From contig CBDCPP010000001.1 in assembly GCA_965220315.1 (NCBI GenBank), positions 124,001-188,000 on the forward strand: a DNA stretch of 64,000 nucleotides, written 5' to 3'. Below the pieces are notes generated by a model. The model did no database searches. It was not told where the DNA came from and worked only from the letters and a program-made list of their open reading frames with translations. Below, piece after piece: positions 42,781 to 51,986 of this stretch (positions are counted from its first letter, which is position 1; every line of letters starts with the position of its first letter). The stretch is from JAPOXK01 sp965220315 (GTDB lineage: Bacteria; Chloroflexota; Dehalococcoidia; Bin125). The position numbers and the translations under genes are program-made.

Positions 42781-44256
42781 TCAGCTTGCATAGAGCGCGA
42801 GCTGCCCCCGCTCGAGCGCGGGACCAGCTGCCTTCTGAATTGACTCGAACGTTTCCGAATCCCACTCTGCCACGAAGATGGTGGCGCTGCCATCGCGCCC
42901 CGCGCGGCCTGTGCGTCCGACGCGGTGGATATAGTCTTCTGCGGTTTGCGGTGCGTCGAAGTTCACGACGTGCATCACATCTTCGATATCGAGACCGCGC
43001 GCGGCCACGTTCGTCGCGACGAGGATCTGCAATTCGCCAGCCCGGAAGCGTCGCATGACGCGGTCGCGCTTGCGCTGGTCCAGATCGCCGTGAATCGCCT
43101 CAGCGGGCACCCCCGCGCTCTGTAGTCGGCGCACCAGTCGATCGACAGTTACCTTCATATTGCAGAAGATCAGCGTCCGCCCGCTCATCTCGGGGAACAG
43201 CTCCATGAGCGCGTCTAGCTTGTCCCGCTCGGCGACTTCGTAGTACCGCTGGCGGATGAGGGGAATGGTGTGTTCCGTCTCCGTGCGGACATGCTGGGGA
43301 TCACGCATATATTTCCAGATCAGCGTCTTGATCGTGGTGGGGATCGTGGCGGAGTACAGCGCCGTCTGCCGGTTGCGCGGTGCGCGGCTGAGGATCCGGC
43401 GGATATCCGGTTCGAAGCCGATATCGAGCATGCGGTCGGCTTCGTCAAGGACGGCGACGCGCACGCCGCTCAAGTCCAGTGTGCGGCGCGTGAGATGGTC
43501 GATCACGCGACCCGGCGTACCGACGATGATCTGTGGTTGCGCAGCCAACTTGGCAAAGTCTTGGTCCAGGCGTCGCCCGCCCATGAGAGGGATCGCCCGT
43601 AAGCCCGCGGCTGTTGCTAGGAAGCCCAGGACGCTGAAGACTTGATCCGCGAGTTCACGCGTCGGAACGAGCACGACGCCCTGCACTTTTGGTGAATCCT
43701 GGTCGAGCTGCTCGACGAGGGGCAATCCGAAGGCCAGCGTCTTCCCCGTACCGGTCTGCGCCTGCCCCACGACATCCGCGCCGGAGAGGAGCACCGGGAT
43801 GGTTTCGCGCTGGATCGGCGTGGGCGCGTCAAAGCCAAGCGCGGTCACTGTTGCCAACGAGCGTTCGCTGAGCCCCAGCGCTGCGAAGTCGGGTGGATAC
43901 TGCGAGGGGTCGATTCGATCGAGCTCCTCCAGTGCGGGCAGGCGGTACCCGCCCGAACTGAGCGCCTGGACGGCCGCAGTACGCGAGCGATCGGGCTGGC
44001 GCTGTGGATTGGAACGTTTCCCACTGCGCCGCCGCCGCCGTGATCGGGATGCTCCATTGGCCGAGCGCTGTTCGCCTGCAGGTTCGGAGAAGTCCGCCGT
44101 GGATGCACGGCGCGGCGCGGCGGCCAGTGCAGCGGTCGCTACGGGTTCGGTCGGGTGACTAAAGAAGCGGCGAAACAGACCCAAAAGCTTGTCGTGGTGG
44201 GCGAGCCGCTCGAGGGAGCAGCGTACAGCCTTGTAATTCTCAAGGCACCGTACCAT
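42781..44256 (-). CDS. DEAD-box ATP-dependent RNA helicase
   Basis: A 491-residue DEAD-box helicase. It has the Q-motif region TALGFDAPTPIQRETIP, motif I AQTGTGKT, motif II VLDEADRML, motif III SATIP (usually SATMP), and motif VI HRVGRTGRAG. A basic Arg-rich linker (RSRRRRRSGKRSNP) lies before the helicase core, about residues 70-90, instead of the more common C-terminal tail. The start is uncertain, since ATG 44256 has no clear ribosome site. It probably unwinds structured RNA with the neighbouring RRM protein. Confidence 0.92.
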   Translation of the reverse strand: MVRCLENYKAVRCSLERLAHHDKLLGLFRRFFSHPTEPVATAALAAAPRRASTADFSEPAGEQRSANGASRSRRRRRSGKRSNPQRQPDRSRTAAVQALSSGGYRLPALEELDRIDPSQYPPDFAALGLSERSLATVTALGFDAPTPIQRETIPVLLSGADVVGQAQTGTGKTLAFGLPLVEQLDQDSPKVQGVVLVPTRELADQVFSVLGFLATAAGLRAIPLMGGRRLDQDFAKLAAQPQIIVGTPGRVIDHLTRRTLDLSGVRVAVLDEADRMLDIGFEPDIRRILSRAPRNRQTALYSATIPTTIKTLIWKYMRDPQHVRTETEHTIPLIRQRYYEVAERDKLDALMELFPEMSGRTLIFCNMKVTVDRLVRRLQSAGVPAEAIHGDLDQRKRDRVMRRFRAGELQILVATNVAARGLDIEDVMHVVNFDAPQTAEDYIHRVGRTGRAGRDGSATIFVAEWDSETFESIQKAAGPALERGQLALYAS

Positions 44257-44318
44257 TCAAGCCCAGCCTGCACCAGGGCGCGCGTAACATCTTTCGCCCA
44301 AGACGGAACATCGCTGAT

Positions 44319-45926
44319 CTACGGGTCGATCAGAACGCCTGGATTAAGAACGCCGTTTGGGTCCAGGGAGCGCTTGGCTTCGCGGAGCGCTCCCGCGAAG
44401 AGCTCCGGTCGCTGACCGTCGTACCAAGGACGATGCATTCGGCCAACGGCATGATGGTGTGTGATGGTCCCACCAGCGTTCATTACGGCGTCTGAGCCGG
44501 CCGCCTTGATCATGTTCCACTGCTCCAACTCCGCCCCCTGCTTTCCAAACCCTGCGTAGGTGTAATACGGCGCGGGCCCGTCCGGGTAGACGTGTGTGAA
44601 GCGGCACGCGATCTCCCCGCCGCCACAGACCCGTTGCAGTATGTCCAGCATGGCGGTCCGCACCGCCGCATCGAACTCTGGGAAGCGGTCCCACGTGATC
44701 GAGGTTTCGAAAGTGTCGGCGATCAGCCCCAACCCAACCTGGGTATTCTTGGCGTAGGGGGCACGGATGAACCAGTTGCGCCAGGCGCCGACGTTCCCGC
44801 CGCGCCCAGTTGGTTGCCCCGTGCCGTCGTCAACGAGGATCGCTTCGTCGGCGATCTGACCGCCGGCCTCGCGTGCGATCTTGACGGCTTCCTGAATGAA
44901 GGCGCCCTGCGGCACCTCCGCTGATTCAAAGCCGATGATCAGCAGCGACTGCTTCCCATCCAACCCGGAGCCTTTCTGCGCTTCGGCCGGGTCCAATAAC
45001 CGTAGATTGGCGGGCCAAAGCTTCGCTTGAGCGACCTGGCGTGTTCCTTCGCATCCCGAAGCCCAGTCGGGGAAGCGGACGCCGGCGGATGCTCGAAAGC
45101 GAGGTCGTTTCTGAATCCGCATCCACGCTTCCGTCACGATTCCGAGAATGCCCTCGCTGCCAATGACGAGACGGTCTGGACTAGGACCGGCGCCGCTCCC
45201 TGGGAGCCGCCTGGATTCCCAGACGCCGCGCGGTGTAACCATCCGTACCGACTCCACGAACTCATCAATATGCGTGTGGTTGGTGGCGTAGTGCCCTCCG
45301 GATCGGGTAACGATCCAGCCACCGAGTGTGGAGAACTCGAATGACTGAGGGAAATGGCGCAGCGTGTACCCGTGGGGCTTCAGCTTTGCTTCAAGGGCTG
45401 GCCCCAAAACGCCCGCCTGAATGCGCGCCGCACGCGACGTTTCATCAATTTCCAGTACTTGGTCCAATCTGGTCAGATCGATCGTCACGATGCCGTCGTA
45501 GCCCTCGGGCGGATTCACGCCGTCGACCACGGACGAGCCTCCTCCGTAGGGGATCGCCGCGTAGCCGTTGTCTGAGCACCATTCGAGGACGGCGGTGACT
45601 TCCTCTTCGCTGTTCGGGTAGGCGACTAGGTCCGGGGCGTTACGGAAGTCACCCTGGAAAGCGCGCAGTTTGTCGGGATAGGAGCGCCCGTAGGCATGGG
45701 CGGCGCGGTCGTGCCTGTCGTTGGAGCAGATCGTGGCGAGGGCGTCGGGCGCCTGGATCCGAGGCGCCCGCATATCCACGCGATCGATGGTGGGCAGCGG
45801 GGGCGGGTCGATGGCGGTTCCGTACTCCTCCGCCATACGTTTGGCCTCTGCCTTCCGCTCTGCCTCACTAGGCTCTTCGGATTCCAGCCCCCAGGCCCAA
45901 ATGCTGCGCCGCGCCGTCGTGCCCAT
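44319..45926 (-). CDS. FAD-binding oxidase, alkyl-DHAP synthase/glycolate-oxidase-like
   Basis: A 535-residue PCMH-type flavoprotein. The FAD domain has YAAIPYGGGSSVVDG and PQSFEFSTLGGWIVTRSGG, then SEGILGIVTEAWMRI; the C-terminal domain ends with THHHAVGRMH and SLDPNGVLNPGVL. The STLGGWIVTRSGG and HHHxxGRxH blocks resemble alkylglycerone-phosphate synthase, the ether-lipid enzyme, though glycolate/D-lactate oxidase-like activity is possible. ATG 45926 has AGGAG 5 nt upstream; a longer frame to 46193 overlaps the divergent esterase gene. Confidence 0.85.
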   Translation of the reverse strand: MGTTARRSIWAWGLESEEPSEAERKAEAKRMAEEYGTAIDPPPLPTIDRVDMRAPRIQAPDALATICSNDRHDRAAHAYGRSYPDKLRAFQGDFRNAPDLVAYPNSEEEVTAVLEWCSDNGYAAIPYGGGSSVVDGVNPPEGYDGIVTIDLTRLDQVLEIDETSRAARIQAGVLGPALEAKLKPHGYTLRHFPQSFEFSTLGGWIVTRSGGHYATNHTHIDEFVESVRMVTPRGVWESRRLPGSGAGPSPDRLVIGSEGILGIVTEAWMRIQKRPRFRASAGVRFPDWASGCEGTRQVAQAKLWPANLRLLDPAEAQKGSGLDGKQSLLIIGFESAEVPQGAFIQEAVKIAREAGGQIADEAILVDDGTGQPTGRGGNVGAWRNWFIRAPYAKNTQVGLGLIADTFETSITWDRFPEFDAAVRTAMLDILQRVCGGGEIACRFTHVYPDGPAPYYTYAGFGKQGAELEQWNMIKAAGSDAVMNAGGTITHHHAVGRMHRPWYDGQRPELFAGALREAKRSLDPNGVLNPGVLIDP

Positions 45927-46124
45927 CCCGTCTCCTGTCACCGTGCCGTGCGTGCCGATCCACCCGGCGCGTCCTTCTGCCGCAGGATGATACAGGGGTT
46001 CCTGGCTTCGAACCTTCGCGTTACGGCCGATGCCGTGGTAGAACCTGCAACAGAACTCGTAGTAGCGATTTCCGGCAAGTTTTGTTTCAAGCGGCAATGA
46101 GAGCAGCAATGAGGAGGAGCGACG

Positions 46125-47030
46125 GTGGCATCCGAACAGCTTGGGAAAATCTGCGGGATGGCGGCCAAGCTCGCCAGCATCATCGACGAACATGTAGAGG
46201 CCAAGAAGTACGATGCGTTGCGCTCACTCTTGAGTAGCAACGGGATGCCCCCGCCCGAAGGAACGCAGACCACTGCCACTCGGGCAGATGGAATCCCAGC
46301 GGAATGGGTACAGACGCCTCACTCCGATCCCGACAAGCGGCTTCTTTACCTGCACGGGGGGGGCTACGTCATTGGGTCCCTGGAAACGCACCGCGATCTC
46401 GTTGCTCGGATCGTTGCGGCGACCGGATACGCAGCGCTTTTCTTGGACTATCGCCTCGCACCCGAGCATCCCTACCCAGCCGCCGTTGACGATGCTGTCG
46501 CCGCCCTCCGCTGGATGCACGACAACGGACCTGACGGCCCCAAACCCGCTAGTAAAACTTTGGTGGCAGGCGATTCAGCCGGAGGCGGCCTTACCCTCGC
46601 CGCGCTCGTGCAAGCCCGCGATACCGGAATTCCGCTTCCTGATGCTGCCGTTACCCTCTCGGCTTGGAGCGACATGGCGGTCAGCGGAGAGACTCTTCAA
46701 ACGCGTAAGGATGTCGATCCGATGATCGGTGAAGCCGGCCTCAAGCGGATGGCCGAGCTTTACCTCGGCGGCGCTCCCGCCAGAACACCCCTCGCCTCAC
46801 CGGTGTACGCGGAGCTGGCTGGGCTTCCGCCGCTGCTGATGCAGGTCGGCGATCACGAGATCATCCTCGCAGACACGACCCGCGTCGCTGACCGTGCTCG
46901 GGCCGCCGGCGTCGATGTGACGCTTGAGGAGTGGCCGGAGATGATTCATGTGTGGCAGCAGTTTGCAGGGATGCTGCCGGAGGGGCAGCAAGCGATCGAC
47001 CGCATTGGCGAGTGGGTCCAGGCGCACTAG
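46125..47030 (+). CDS. HSL-family alpha/beta hydrolase (carboxylesterase)
   Basis: A 301-residue hormone-sensitive-lipase-type esterase. The oxyanion motif HGGG is in LLYLHGGGYVIGS, the nucleophile in AGDSAGGGLTLA, and the family block LAPEHPYPAAVDD is present. The C-terminal catalytic His is in EMIHVWQQFAG. The GTG start follows GAGGAGG at 7 nt. It diverges from the FAD oxidase and converges with the HyuB copy 3 gene. It should cleave short to medium acyl esters. Confidence 0.9.
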   Translation: MASEQLGKICGMAAKLASIIDEHVEAKKYDALRSLLSSNGMPPPEGTQTTATRADGIPAEWVQTPHSDPDKRLLYLHGGGYVIGSLETHRDLVARIVAATGYAALFLDYRLAPEHPYPAAVDDAVAALRWMHDNGPDGPKPASKTLVAGDSAGGGLTLAALVQARDTGIPLPDAAVTLSAWSDMAVSGETLQTRKDVDPMIGEAGLKRMAELYLGGAPARTPLASPVYAELAGLPPLLMQVGDHEIILADTTRVADRARAAGVDVTLEEWPEMIHVWQQFAGMLPEGQQAIDRIGEWVQAH

Positions 47031-47044
47031 GAGTTGCGGACCTG

Positions 47045-48832
47045 CTAACGGGCGGCGCGCCGCTCGGACCGCAGCTGCTCGCTCGCCGGCACGTCGATCG
47101 CAAAGGCGAGTGTGCGACGGTCGATCTCACGAATTACTGCGCCGTATTGGGCGCGGGCGCGCTCGATCGAGATGTACTCGTCCTTGACGTCGTCAAGGAT
47201 CAGTTCGAGCGGCCGGTCCAGCGGGTCACCGTAGCCGCCTCCCCCGCCTGACCACAACGACATGATCTCGTTGGCGCTGACGGGTTGGTGGAGCGCCATC
47301 ACCCCCAGGTTGCGTTCCGACTCGGTGCCCCGGTTGATGATCAAGCCCGCGGTCGCGCCGTCGCCTGCGCCAAAGAGGCCGGGTGCGCCAAAGCGCTCGC
47401 GCGCCCCGATGCACGAGACAATGCCGGACTGGAACGGAAACTCCACCAGCTCATCGAGTGCTAAGCCGCCGCGGGTCGCGCCGGGTCCGCCCGAGTCGGG
47501 GAGCAGTTGGTGGCGGCGCCAGAGGACGGGATAGCGACGCTCCTGCAGCTCGCACGGGATGGTCTGGATGCTGCCGCCGTAAGGGGCGGCGGCTGCTGCG
47601 GTCCCATCCTTGGTCGCGGTCGCCCCCATGCCGCCAAAGCCCCACACATAGTTGATGAACGGCGACTGGAATTCGGACCGCTCATCGAAACCGGAGAAGA
47701 CGCAATTCAGGATGCTGTAGGAGGCGCCGACGCCACGCTCGGGCAGCGCTTGGCTCAGCGCCTGCGTCACGCAACTGGTCACCGTATCCATGGTGGTGGC
47801 GGGCAGCCCCGAGATCCCCGACGGCGGCTCTGCCCAGGCGAGTGACCCACGCTTGGCCTTGATCTCGATCGCGCGCATCACGCCACTGTTGATCGGCATG
47901 GGCGGCAGAATGGACGCCAATGCAATGAAGAGAGCCGACGTGGTCGCCGCGATCGTGCAGTTGATGCTGCACTCCGCCGGTCCGTCGCTCTGGGTCAGAT
48001 CGAAGACCGCATGATCTCCATGGATCGTGAGCGTGAGCCGGATCGCTTTGGGCTCCCCGGTGAAAATATCTTGGTCGCAGCGGTCCTCTCCGTAATAGCG
48101 TCCGTCCGGAAGGCTTGTGAAAGCAGCCCGGACCATCCGTTCGGAGTAGTTCTGCACTTCCGCCATCGTTCTGCGGACCACGTCCAGCCCCTGGCGCTCC
48201 ACCAGCGCGTGAAAGCGCGCCTCGCCCGCCCGCACGGCGGCCACTTGGGCGTGGAAGTCGCCCAAGCGTTCCCAAGACTGGCGCATATTGGAGAGGAGCA
48301 GGGAGAGGATATCCTCGTTCAGGACCCCCTGCTCGTAGATCGTGACCGCGGGGATGCGCATGCCTTCCTCAAAGTGCGTCCGCGCCGCGCAGATCAACGA
48401 TCCGGGAGCGATGCCCCCCACGTCCGACCAGTGCGCGGTGGCCGAGACGAAAGTCACCAGGTCCCCGCCGATGAACACTGGCTTCACGAAGTGAATGTCG
48501 TTGCAATGCGTACTGGCCACGTAGGGGTCGTTGATCATGTAGATGTCATCGGGCTGCATGTTCTCGAGCCCGATCGCGCGGATCACTTCTGGCACCGTGA
48601 GATGCGTGAGTCCCACGAAGGCGGGCAGGTCGAACTCGCCTTGGGAGATCAGCTTGCCTTCGTGGTCGTAGATGCCGCTGGCGAAGTCACGGCCCTCGTT
48701 GACGGGGGTGGAGTAGGCGGTCTTGGCGACTACCAGCGCCATCTCATTGCAGATCGAGATGAAGGCGTTGCGGACCACTTCGAACGTGACGGGGTCGATG
48801 CTCACGGTGTCGTCGGGAGGTGAATGCGGCAT
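47045..48832 (-). CDS. hydantoinase B/oxoprolinase family protein, copy 3
   Basis: A 595-residue HyuB-type protein closely related to the two copies at 35.6-39.2 kb. The blocks NDPYVASTHCNDIHF, SATAHWSDVGG, and WSGGGGGYGDPLDRPLELILDDVKDEYIS are shared. ATG 48832 starts the protein; an upstream TTG lies in an unusual TATATAT stretch. No HyuA is adjacent, so this copy is also an orphan. A carboxymuconolactone-decarboxylase-like gene lies just upstream on the same strand. Confidence 0.85.
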   Translation of the reverse strand: MPHSPPDDTVSIDPVTFEVVRNAFISICNEMALVVAKTAYSTPVNEGRDFASGIYDHEGKLISQGEFDLPAFVGLTHLTVPEVIRAIGLENMQPDDIYMINDPYVASTHCNDIHFVKPVFIGGDLVTFVSATAHWSDVGGIAPGSLICAARTHFEEGMRIPAVTIYEQGVLNEDILSLLLSNMRQSWERLGDFHAQVAAVRAGEARFHALVERQGLDVVRRTMAEVQNYSERMVRAAFTSLPDGRYYGEDRCDQDIFTGEPKAIRLTLTIHGDHAVFDLTQSDGPAECSINCTIAATTSALFIALASILPPMPINSGVMRAIEIKAKRGSLAWAEPPSGISGLPATTMDTVTSCVTQALSQALPERGVGASYSILNCVFSGFDERSEFQSPFINYVWGFGGMGATATKDGTAAAAAPYGGSIQTIPCELQERRYPVLWRRHQLLPDSGGPGATRGGLALDELVEFPFQSGIVSCIGARERFGAPGLFGAGDGATAGLIINRGTESERNLGVMALHQPVSANEIMSLWSGGGGGYGDPLDRPLELILDDVKDEYISIERARAQYGAVIREIDRRTLAFAIDVPASEQLRSERRAAR

Positions 48833-48928
48833 GGGACTCAGTATATATACGGACAAGCCATGTCGGCCGGCCGGCGCCAGCCCGCCACCGAATCACCGGT
48901 GACGAGGCGGACGCGGGCAGCGCGGCCG

Positions 48929-49486
48929 CTATGCTTGGAGCGGCGCCAGCGGGCAGTAATCTTCCTTATCTGCCCAGTCGAAAACGAACAGAAGCTTCGC
49001 CATCCCGACCAATTGCGCACAGACCATCCCCAACTCGATGATCTGGGCGTCCGAGAAATACTCGCGTAGCTGCGCTTCAAGGATGTCGTCCACGTAGCCG
49101 CGCGGCGCGGTCCAAGCCATGACCGTCGCAAGTCGGAGAGCAGCCTTCTCCCGTTCATCGAAGGGCCCGTTCTCAAAGTCGTCCAAGCTCGCGATCTGCT
49201 CGTCGGTGATGCCGTGCCGTCTCGCCGAGACGGTGTTGCCCTTGTTTCACAATGCGCAGCCGTGCAGGGTGGAAAGGCGAAGCCGGGCGAGCTCCTTGAT
49301 CGGTACAGGAGCGACGCCTGCGAAGAAGATCTTCTCGTAGAACTCGCCGAAATAGAATTGCATCATGTGCGGCGCGTTGGCGCCGATCTCCAGGAAACGG
49401 GCATCGCCGGCCTGCTCGATGGATTCGTCCACCATGGCGCGGTAGGCCTCGGCCATAGCTTCGCGTGGGACACGGGTTAGGGGCAT
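48929..49486 (-). CDS. AhpD-like carboxymuconolactone decarboxylase family protein with in-frame TGA (candidate selenoprotein, CxxU)
   Basis: Read through one TGA, the frame gives 185 residues with the usual length and pattern of an AhpD-like peroxidase-reductase/CMD protein. The TGA (49249-49247) is codon 80 in LRLSTLHGCAL-TGA-NKGN, where the family has the second Cys of CxxC. The downstream part (TVSARRHGITDEQIASLDD, then FDEREKAALRLATVM and CPLAP at the end) stays in frame with no other stop. So it is either selenocysteine (CxxU) or a nonsense mutation of TGC/TGT. A stem-loop fitting bacterial SECIS rules follows. No selA, selB, selC or selD gene lies in this window, so the machinery must be elsewhere if this is real. 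Confidence 0.7.
49217..49249 (-). promoter_or_regulatory. candidate bacterial SECIS element following the in-frame TGA
   Basis: On the minus strand, 13 nt after TGA (49247), CCGTCTC (49233-49227) pairs perfectly with GAGACGG (49223-49217) around a GGC loop. The loop starts 20 nt after the TGA, with G first and second, a 7-bp stem and a 3-nt loop. This fits published bacterial SECIS criteria (loop 16-37 nt from UGA, G at the loop start). The same bases are coding, so the stem could be chance. Confidence 0.5.
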
Positions 49487-49778
49487 GACACTCTCCTCTC
49501 GCCCTGAGGCGGCTCGGGGTCCATTGTGTCACTGTCCTCCGCGCTGTGCGCGGGCTGGACGAACGTGCGTGGATCGGCGAGACTGCTGCTTTTCCAGGGC
49601 GCGTCGCCGTGCCTGGGAGTACATAAGTTTGAATGATGCCAAGGGAGGTGCGGTGCGAGTCACTTGATCTAACGCTGTATCGAGTAATGTACGCTGCACA
49701 CAAGCTAGGACTGGGATCCCGTTCCCGGTGGAGCGAGACGACGCAAGTCGGCTAGCAAGTAGGAGGAAGCGAAAGAGC

Positions 49779-51632
49779 ATGTACATCAAGAAGAGTCCGA
49801 AGACGACGAAGAGGTGGTGGGCTGACCGCCGCGTCTCCCGTCGGAAGGTCATGGCCTCCATGGGCGGCGCTGGTCTCGGCGCGGTCGCCCTCGGGGTTGT
49901 GGGCTGCGGCGACGATGACGACGATGCACCGGCCGTAGCTCAGACCCCGGCGGCTCAGACCCCGGCGGCTCAGACCCCGGCGGCCCAGACCCCGGCGGCC
50001 CAGGCGCCCATGGATGAGCCCATGGATGAGCCCATGGATGAGCCCATGGCCCAGACCCCGGCAGATGTCGAGCGGGACCTGGTCGTCGCGCAGGCGACTC
50101 TCTGGACCACCTTGGACCAGGAGCTCGCCTCGGTGAACGAGAGCCAAGAGGCCTCGGTCAACGAGCATGCGCAGCTGATGCGCTACGCCATCGCGCCCAC
50201 GAAGTTCGAGGGCGACTACCTGCAGCAGCGGGTGGACGGTACGCGCGACAGCTTCCAGTTGATGCTCGCCGAGGATTGGTCGATTAGTGACGACCGCCAG
50301 ACCTACACCTTCAAGCTGAAGGAAGGGGTCATGAGCCCGTGGGGTAACGAGCTCACGGCGGACGACGTGGTCTACACGCACCAGCGCAAGTTCGCGCTGA
50401 ATCTGATCGGCGGCTTCGTCCAGAATTTCGCCCTCGATATCTTTGAAGAAGATCAGATTCAGCGGATCGACGACTACACGGTCGAGTTCCGGCTAAATCG
50501 GCCGTTCCAGACGTTCGAGCACGGGATCGGCAATAACCACGGCGGATCCGTGGTCGACTCCCAACGGCTGATGGATAACTCCACGGAGGGCGATCCGTGG
50601 GCCGCCGAGTGGGCCGTCAATAACGCCCACGGTTTCGGGCCGTACTACGTGGACAGCTTCACGCAGGGCCAGGAGGCCCTGTGGCTGCGCAACGACAACT
50701 GGGTGGGCGGCAACCCCAACCGGCCGGAGCGCATGATCTGGCGCGTGGTGCCGGAGACATCGACGCGCCTCTCGCTGGTGAAGCGTGGCGACGTACACAT
50801 CGCGCGTCAGATGCTCGCTCGCGAGCAGATCGACGCGGCGGCCGGCGAGGGCATCTTCGTCCCGGACGCTTTCACGGACCTCAGCTTGTGGGCGACGATG
50901 AACTTCGGCGTGCAGCCGTTCGACGACGTCCGCGTCCGGCAGGCCTTCCTGCAGACGATCCCCTATGACGAGGTCATCAATACGGTCTACCAAGGCCGGG
51001 CTCGTCGGCAGTTCGGGATGGTCTGGGACCCGATCCCAGGGTCGCGCCCGGACCTGTTCGAGCCGTACGTCCAGACGGACATCGACGGTGCCCGCGCGCT
51101 GCTCGCCGAGGCCGGCCTCGGGGATGGCTTCAGCTTCGAGATGGGCTTCGAGCTCGCTTTCCCGGACCAGGAAGAGGCGGTCATCCTCATGCGCGAATCC
51201 GCCGCCCAGGCGGGTATCGACATGCAGCTCAAGGGCCTGACGCCCTCGGAGTCCAACGAGAACCGCTCAATCGGCGACGAGGGGTTGCCGGGGTTCATGA
51301 CCAGGGACTACGCGATCGTTCAGACGATCCCGTACTACCTCGGCCTCTTCTTCACCCCGGACTCCATCCTCAACTGGGCCGGGTGGGACAAGGGCCGCGC
51401 CCAGTCCGCGGAGTTCTTCCAGGCGTTGCAGACCGGCGTCAACGTGGGCGACGACCTCTCCGAAGAGGCCTTCGGGCACTTTGCGGACGCGCAGCGCTAC
51501 GTTGCCGAGGATGCACCGATGGCGTGGATGTGCTGGACCGACCCGTCCTGGATCTTCCGAGACAACGTCGCCGGCTACTACCACCGCACGGACAACCAGA
51601 TCGATTACGGAGAGGTCTTCTTCACCTCCTAG
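49779..51632 (+). CDS. Tat-type lipoprotein ABC transporter substrate-binding protein (peptide/opine class, SBP_bac_5)
   Basis: A 617-residue extracytoplasmic binding protein. The signal has a twin-arginine motif, SRRKVM at 20-25, a hydrophobic stretch and a lipobox ending VVGC with Cys43, so it is likely exported folded by Tat and lipid-anchored. A repetitive linker follows (Ala-Gln-Thr-Pro and Met-Asp-Glu-Pro units). The ligand domain has NELTADDVVYTHQRKFAL, YTVEFRLNRPFQTF and FGVQPFDDVRVRQAFLQTIP, typical of the family 5 binding proteins. No permease or ATPase is adjacent. A terminator follows. Confidence 0.88.
   Translation: MYIKKSPKTTKRWWADRRVSRRKVMASMGGAGLGAVALGVVGCGDDDDDAPAVAQTPAAQTPAAQTPAAQTPAAQAPMDEPMDEPMDEPMAQTPADVERDLVVAQATLWTTLDQELASVNESQEASVNEHAQLMRYAIAPTKFEGDYLQQRVDGTRDSFQLMLAEDWSISDDRQTYTFKLKEGVMSPWGNELTADDVVYTHQRKFALNLIGGFVQNFALDIFEEDQIQRIDDYTVEFRLNRPFQTFEHGIGNNHGGSVVDSQRLMDNSTEGDPWAAEWAVNNAHGFGPYYVDSFTQGQEALWLRNDNWVGGNPNRPERMIWRVVPETSTRLSLVKRGDVHIARQMLAREQIDAAAGEGIFVPDAFTDLSLWATMNFGVQPFDDVRVRQAFLQTIPYDEVINTVYQGRARRQFGMVWDPIPGSRPDLFEPYVQTDIDGARALLAEAGLGDGFSFEMGFELAFPDQEEAVILMRESAAQAGIDMQLKGLTPSESNENRSIGDEGLPGFMTRDYAIVQTIPYYLGLFFTPDSILNWAGWDKGRAQSAEFFQALQTGVNVGDDLSEEAFGHFADAQRYVAEDAPMAWMCWTDPSWIFRDNVAGYYHRTDNQIDYGEVFFTS
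49938..50045 (+). repeat. tandem DNA repeats encoding the lipoprotein linker
   Basis: Four near-identical 15-nt copies of the unit GCTCAGACCCCGGCG (49938-49997) are followed, after a short gap, by three exact 12-nt ATGGATGAGCCC copies (50010-50045). They encode AQTPA and MDEP units between the lipid anchor and the binding domain. Copy number could vary by slippage. Confidence 0.85.
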
Positions 51633-51667
51633 GCGGCGTCGAAGACGATTCGTAGAGCAACGGTTGA

Positions 51668-51703
51668 GGGGCCCGGCAGAAATGCCGGGCCCCTTCTTTA
51701 TAT
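51668..51703 (+). terminator. intrinsic terminator of the plus-strand solute-binding protein gene
   Basis: An 11-bp perfect stem (51668-51678 with 51683-51693), GAAA loop, and the tail TTCTTTATAT. It lies 35 nt after the stop codon. Confidence 0.85.
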
Positions 51704-51923
51704 CCGCGATCTGTCCATGATCCCGCGGACGGATGAATGAGCCTCGCTTACCGGCCGCTCGTCCTTCACCGGATCTATCCAGCGCAATTCTGGGACTGTG
51801 TTCCCGCGAGTGGCCTTCTCAATGCTGAGAGATGTTGAGAAAGAACGCTGGGAAGGAGCGATGCTGAGGGAGATCGGGGTTGGGTTCGCCCTACGGGACC
51901 GGCGGCATTCCAGAGTGGCGATG

Positions 51924-51964
51924 CGAGCGCAAAGAAAGGGGCCGCCCGGAGGGCGGCCCCTTTC
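51924..51964 (-). terminator. intrinsic terminator of the minus-strand solute-binding protein gene
   Basis: A perfect 14-bp stem (51934-51947 with 51951-51964) with a 3-nt loop. On the minus strand the tail is TTTGCG after TTTC, giving a T-rich end. It lies 22 nt after the stop of the 51987 gene. It could also stop plus-strand transcription. Confidence 0.8.
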
Positions 51965-51986
51965 TCGCTTCCTTACGAGGACCCGA

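Larger units (their letters stand above)
51633..51986. other. intergenic region between convergent solute-binding protein genes
   Basis: A 354-bp non-coding gap. It holds two intrinsic terminators, one for each flanking gene. The middle (about 51710-51920) has short open stretches but no start with a ribosome site and no recognisable domain, so I see no gene in it. Confidence 0.7.

Noticed and set aside
44319..46193. A longer FAD oxidase frame with about 89 extra N-terminal residues.
   Set aside because: It crosses the divergent esterase start and lacks a ribosome site; ATG 45926 has one.
49938..50045. Short tandem repeats as a CRISPR array.
   Set aside because: The units are contiguous, without unique spacers, and encode a protein linker.
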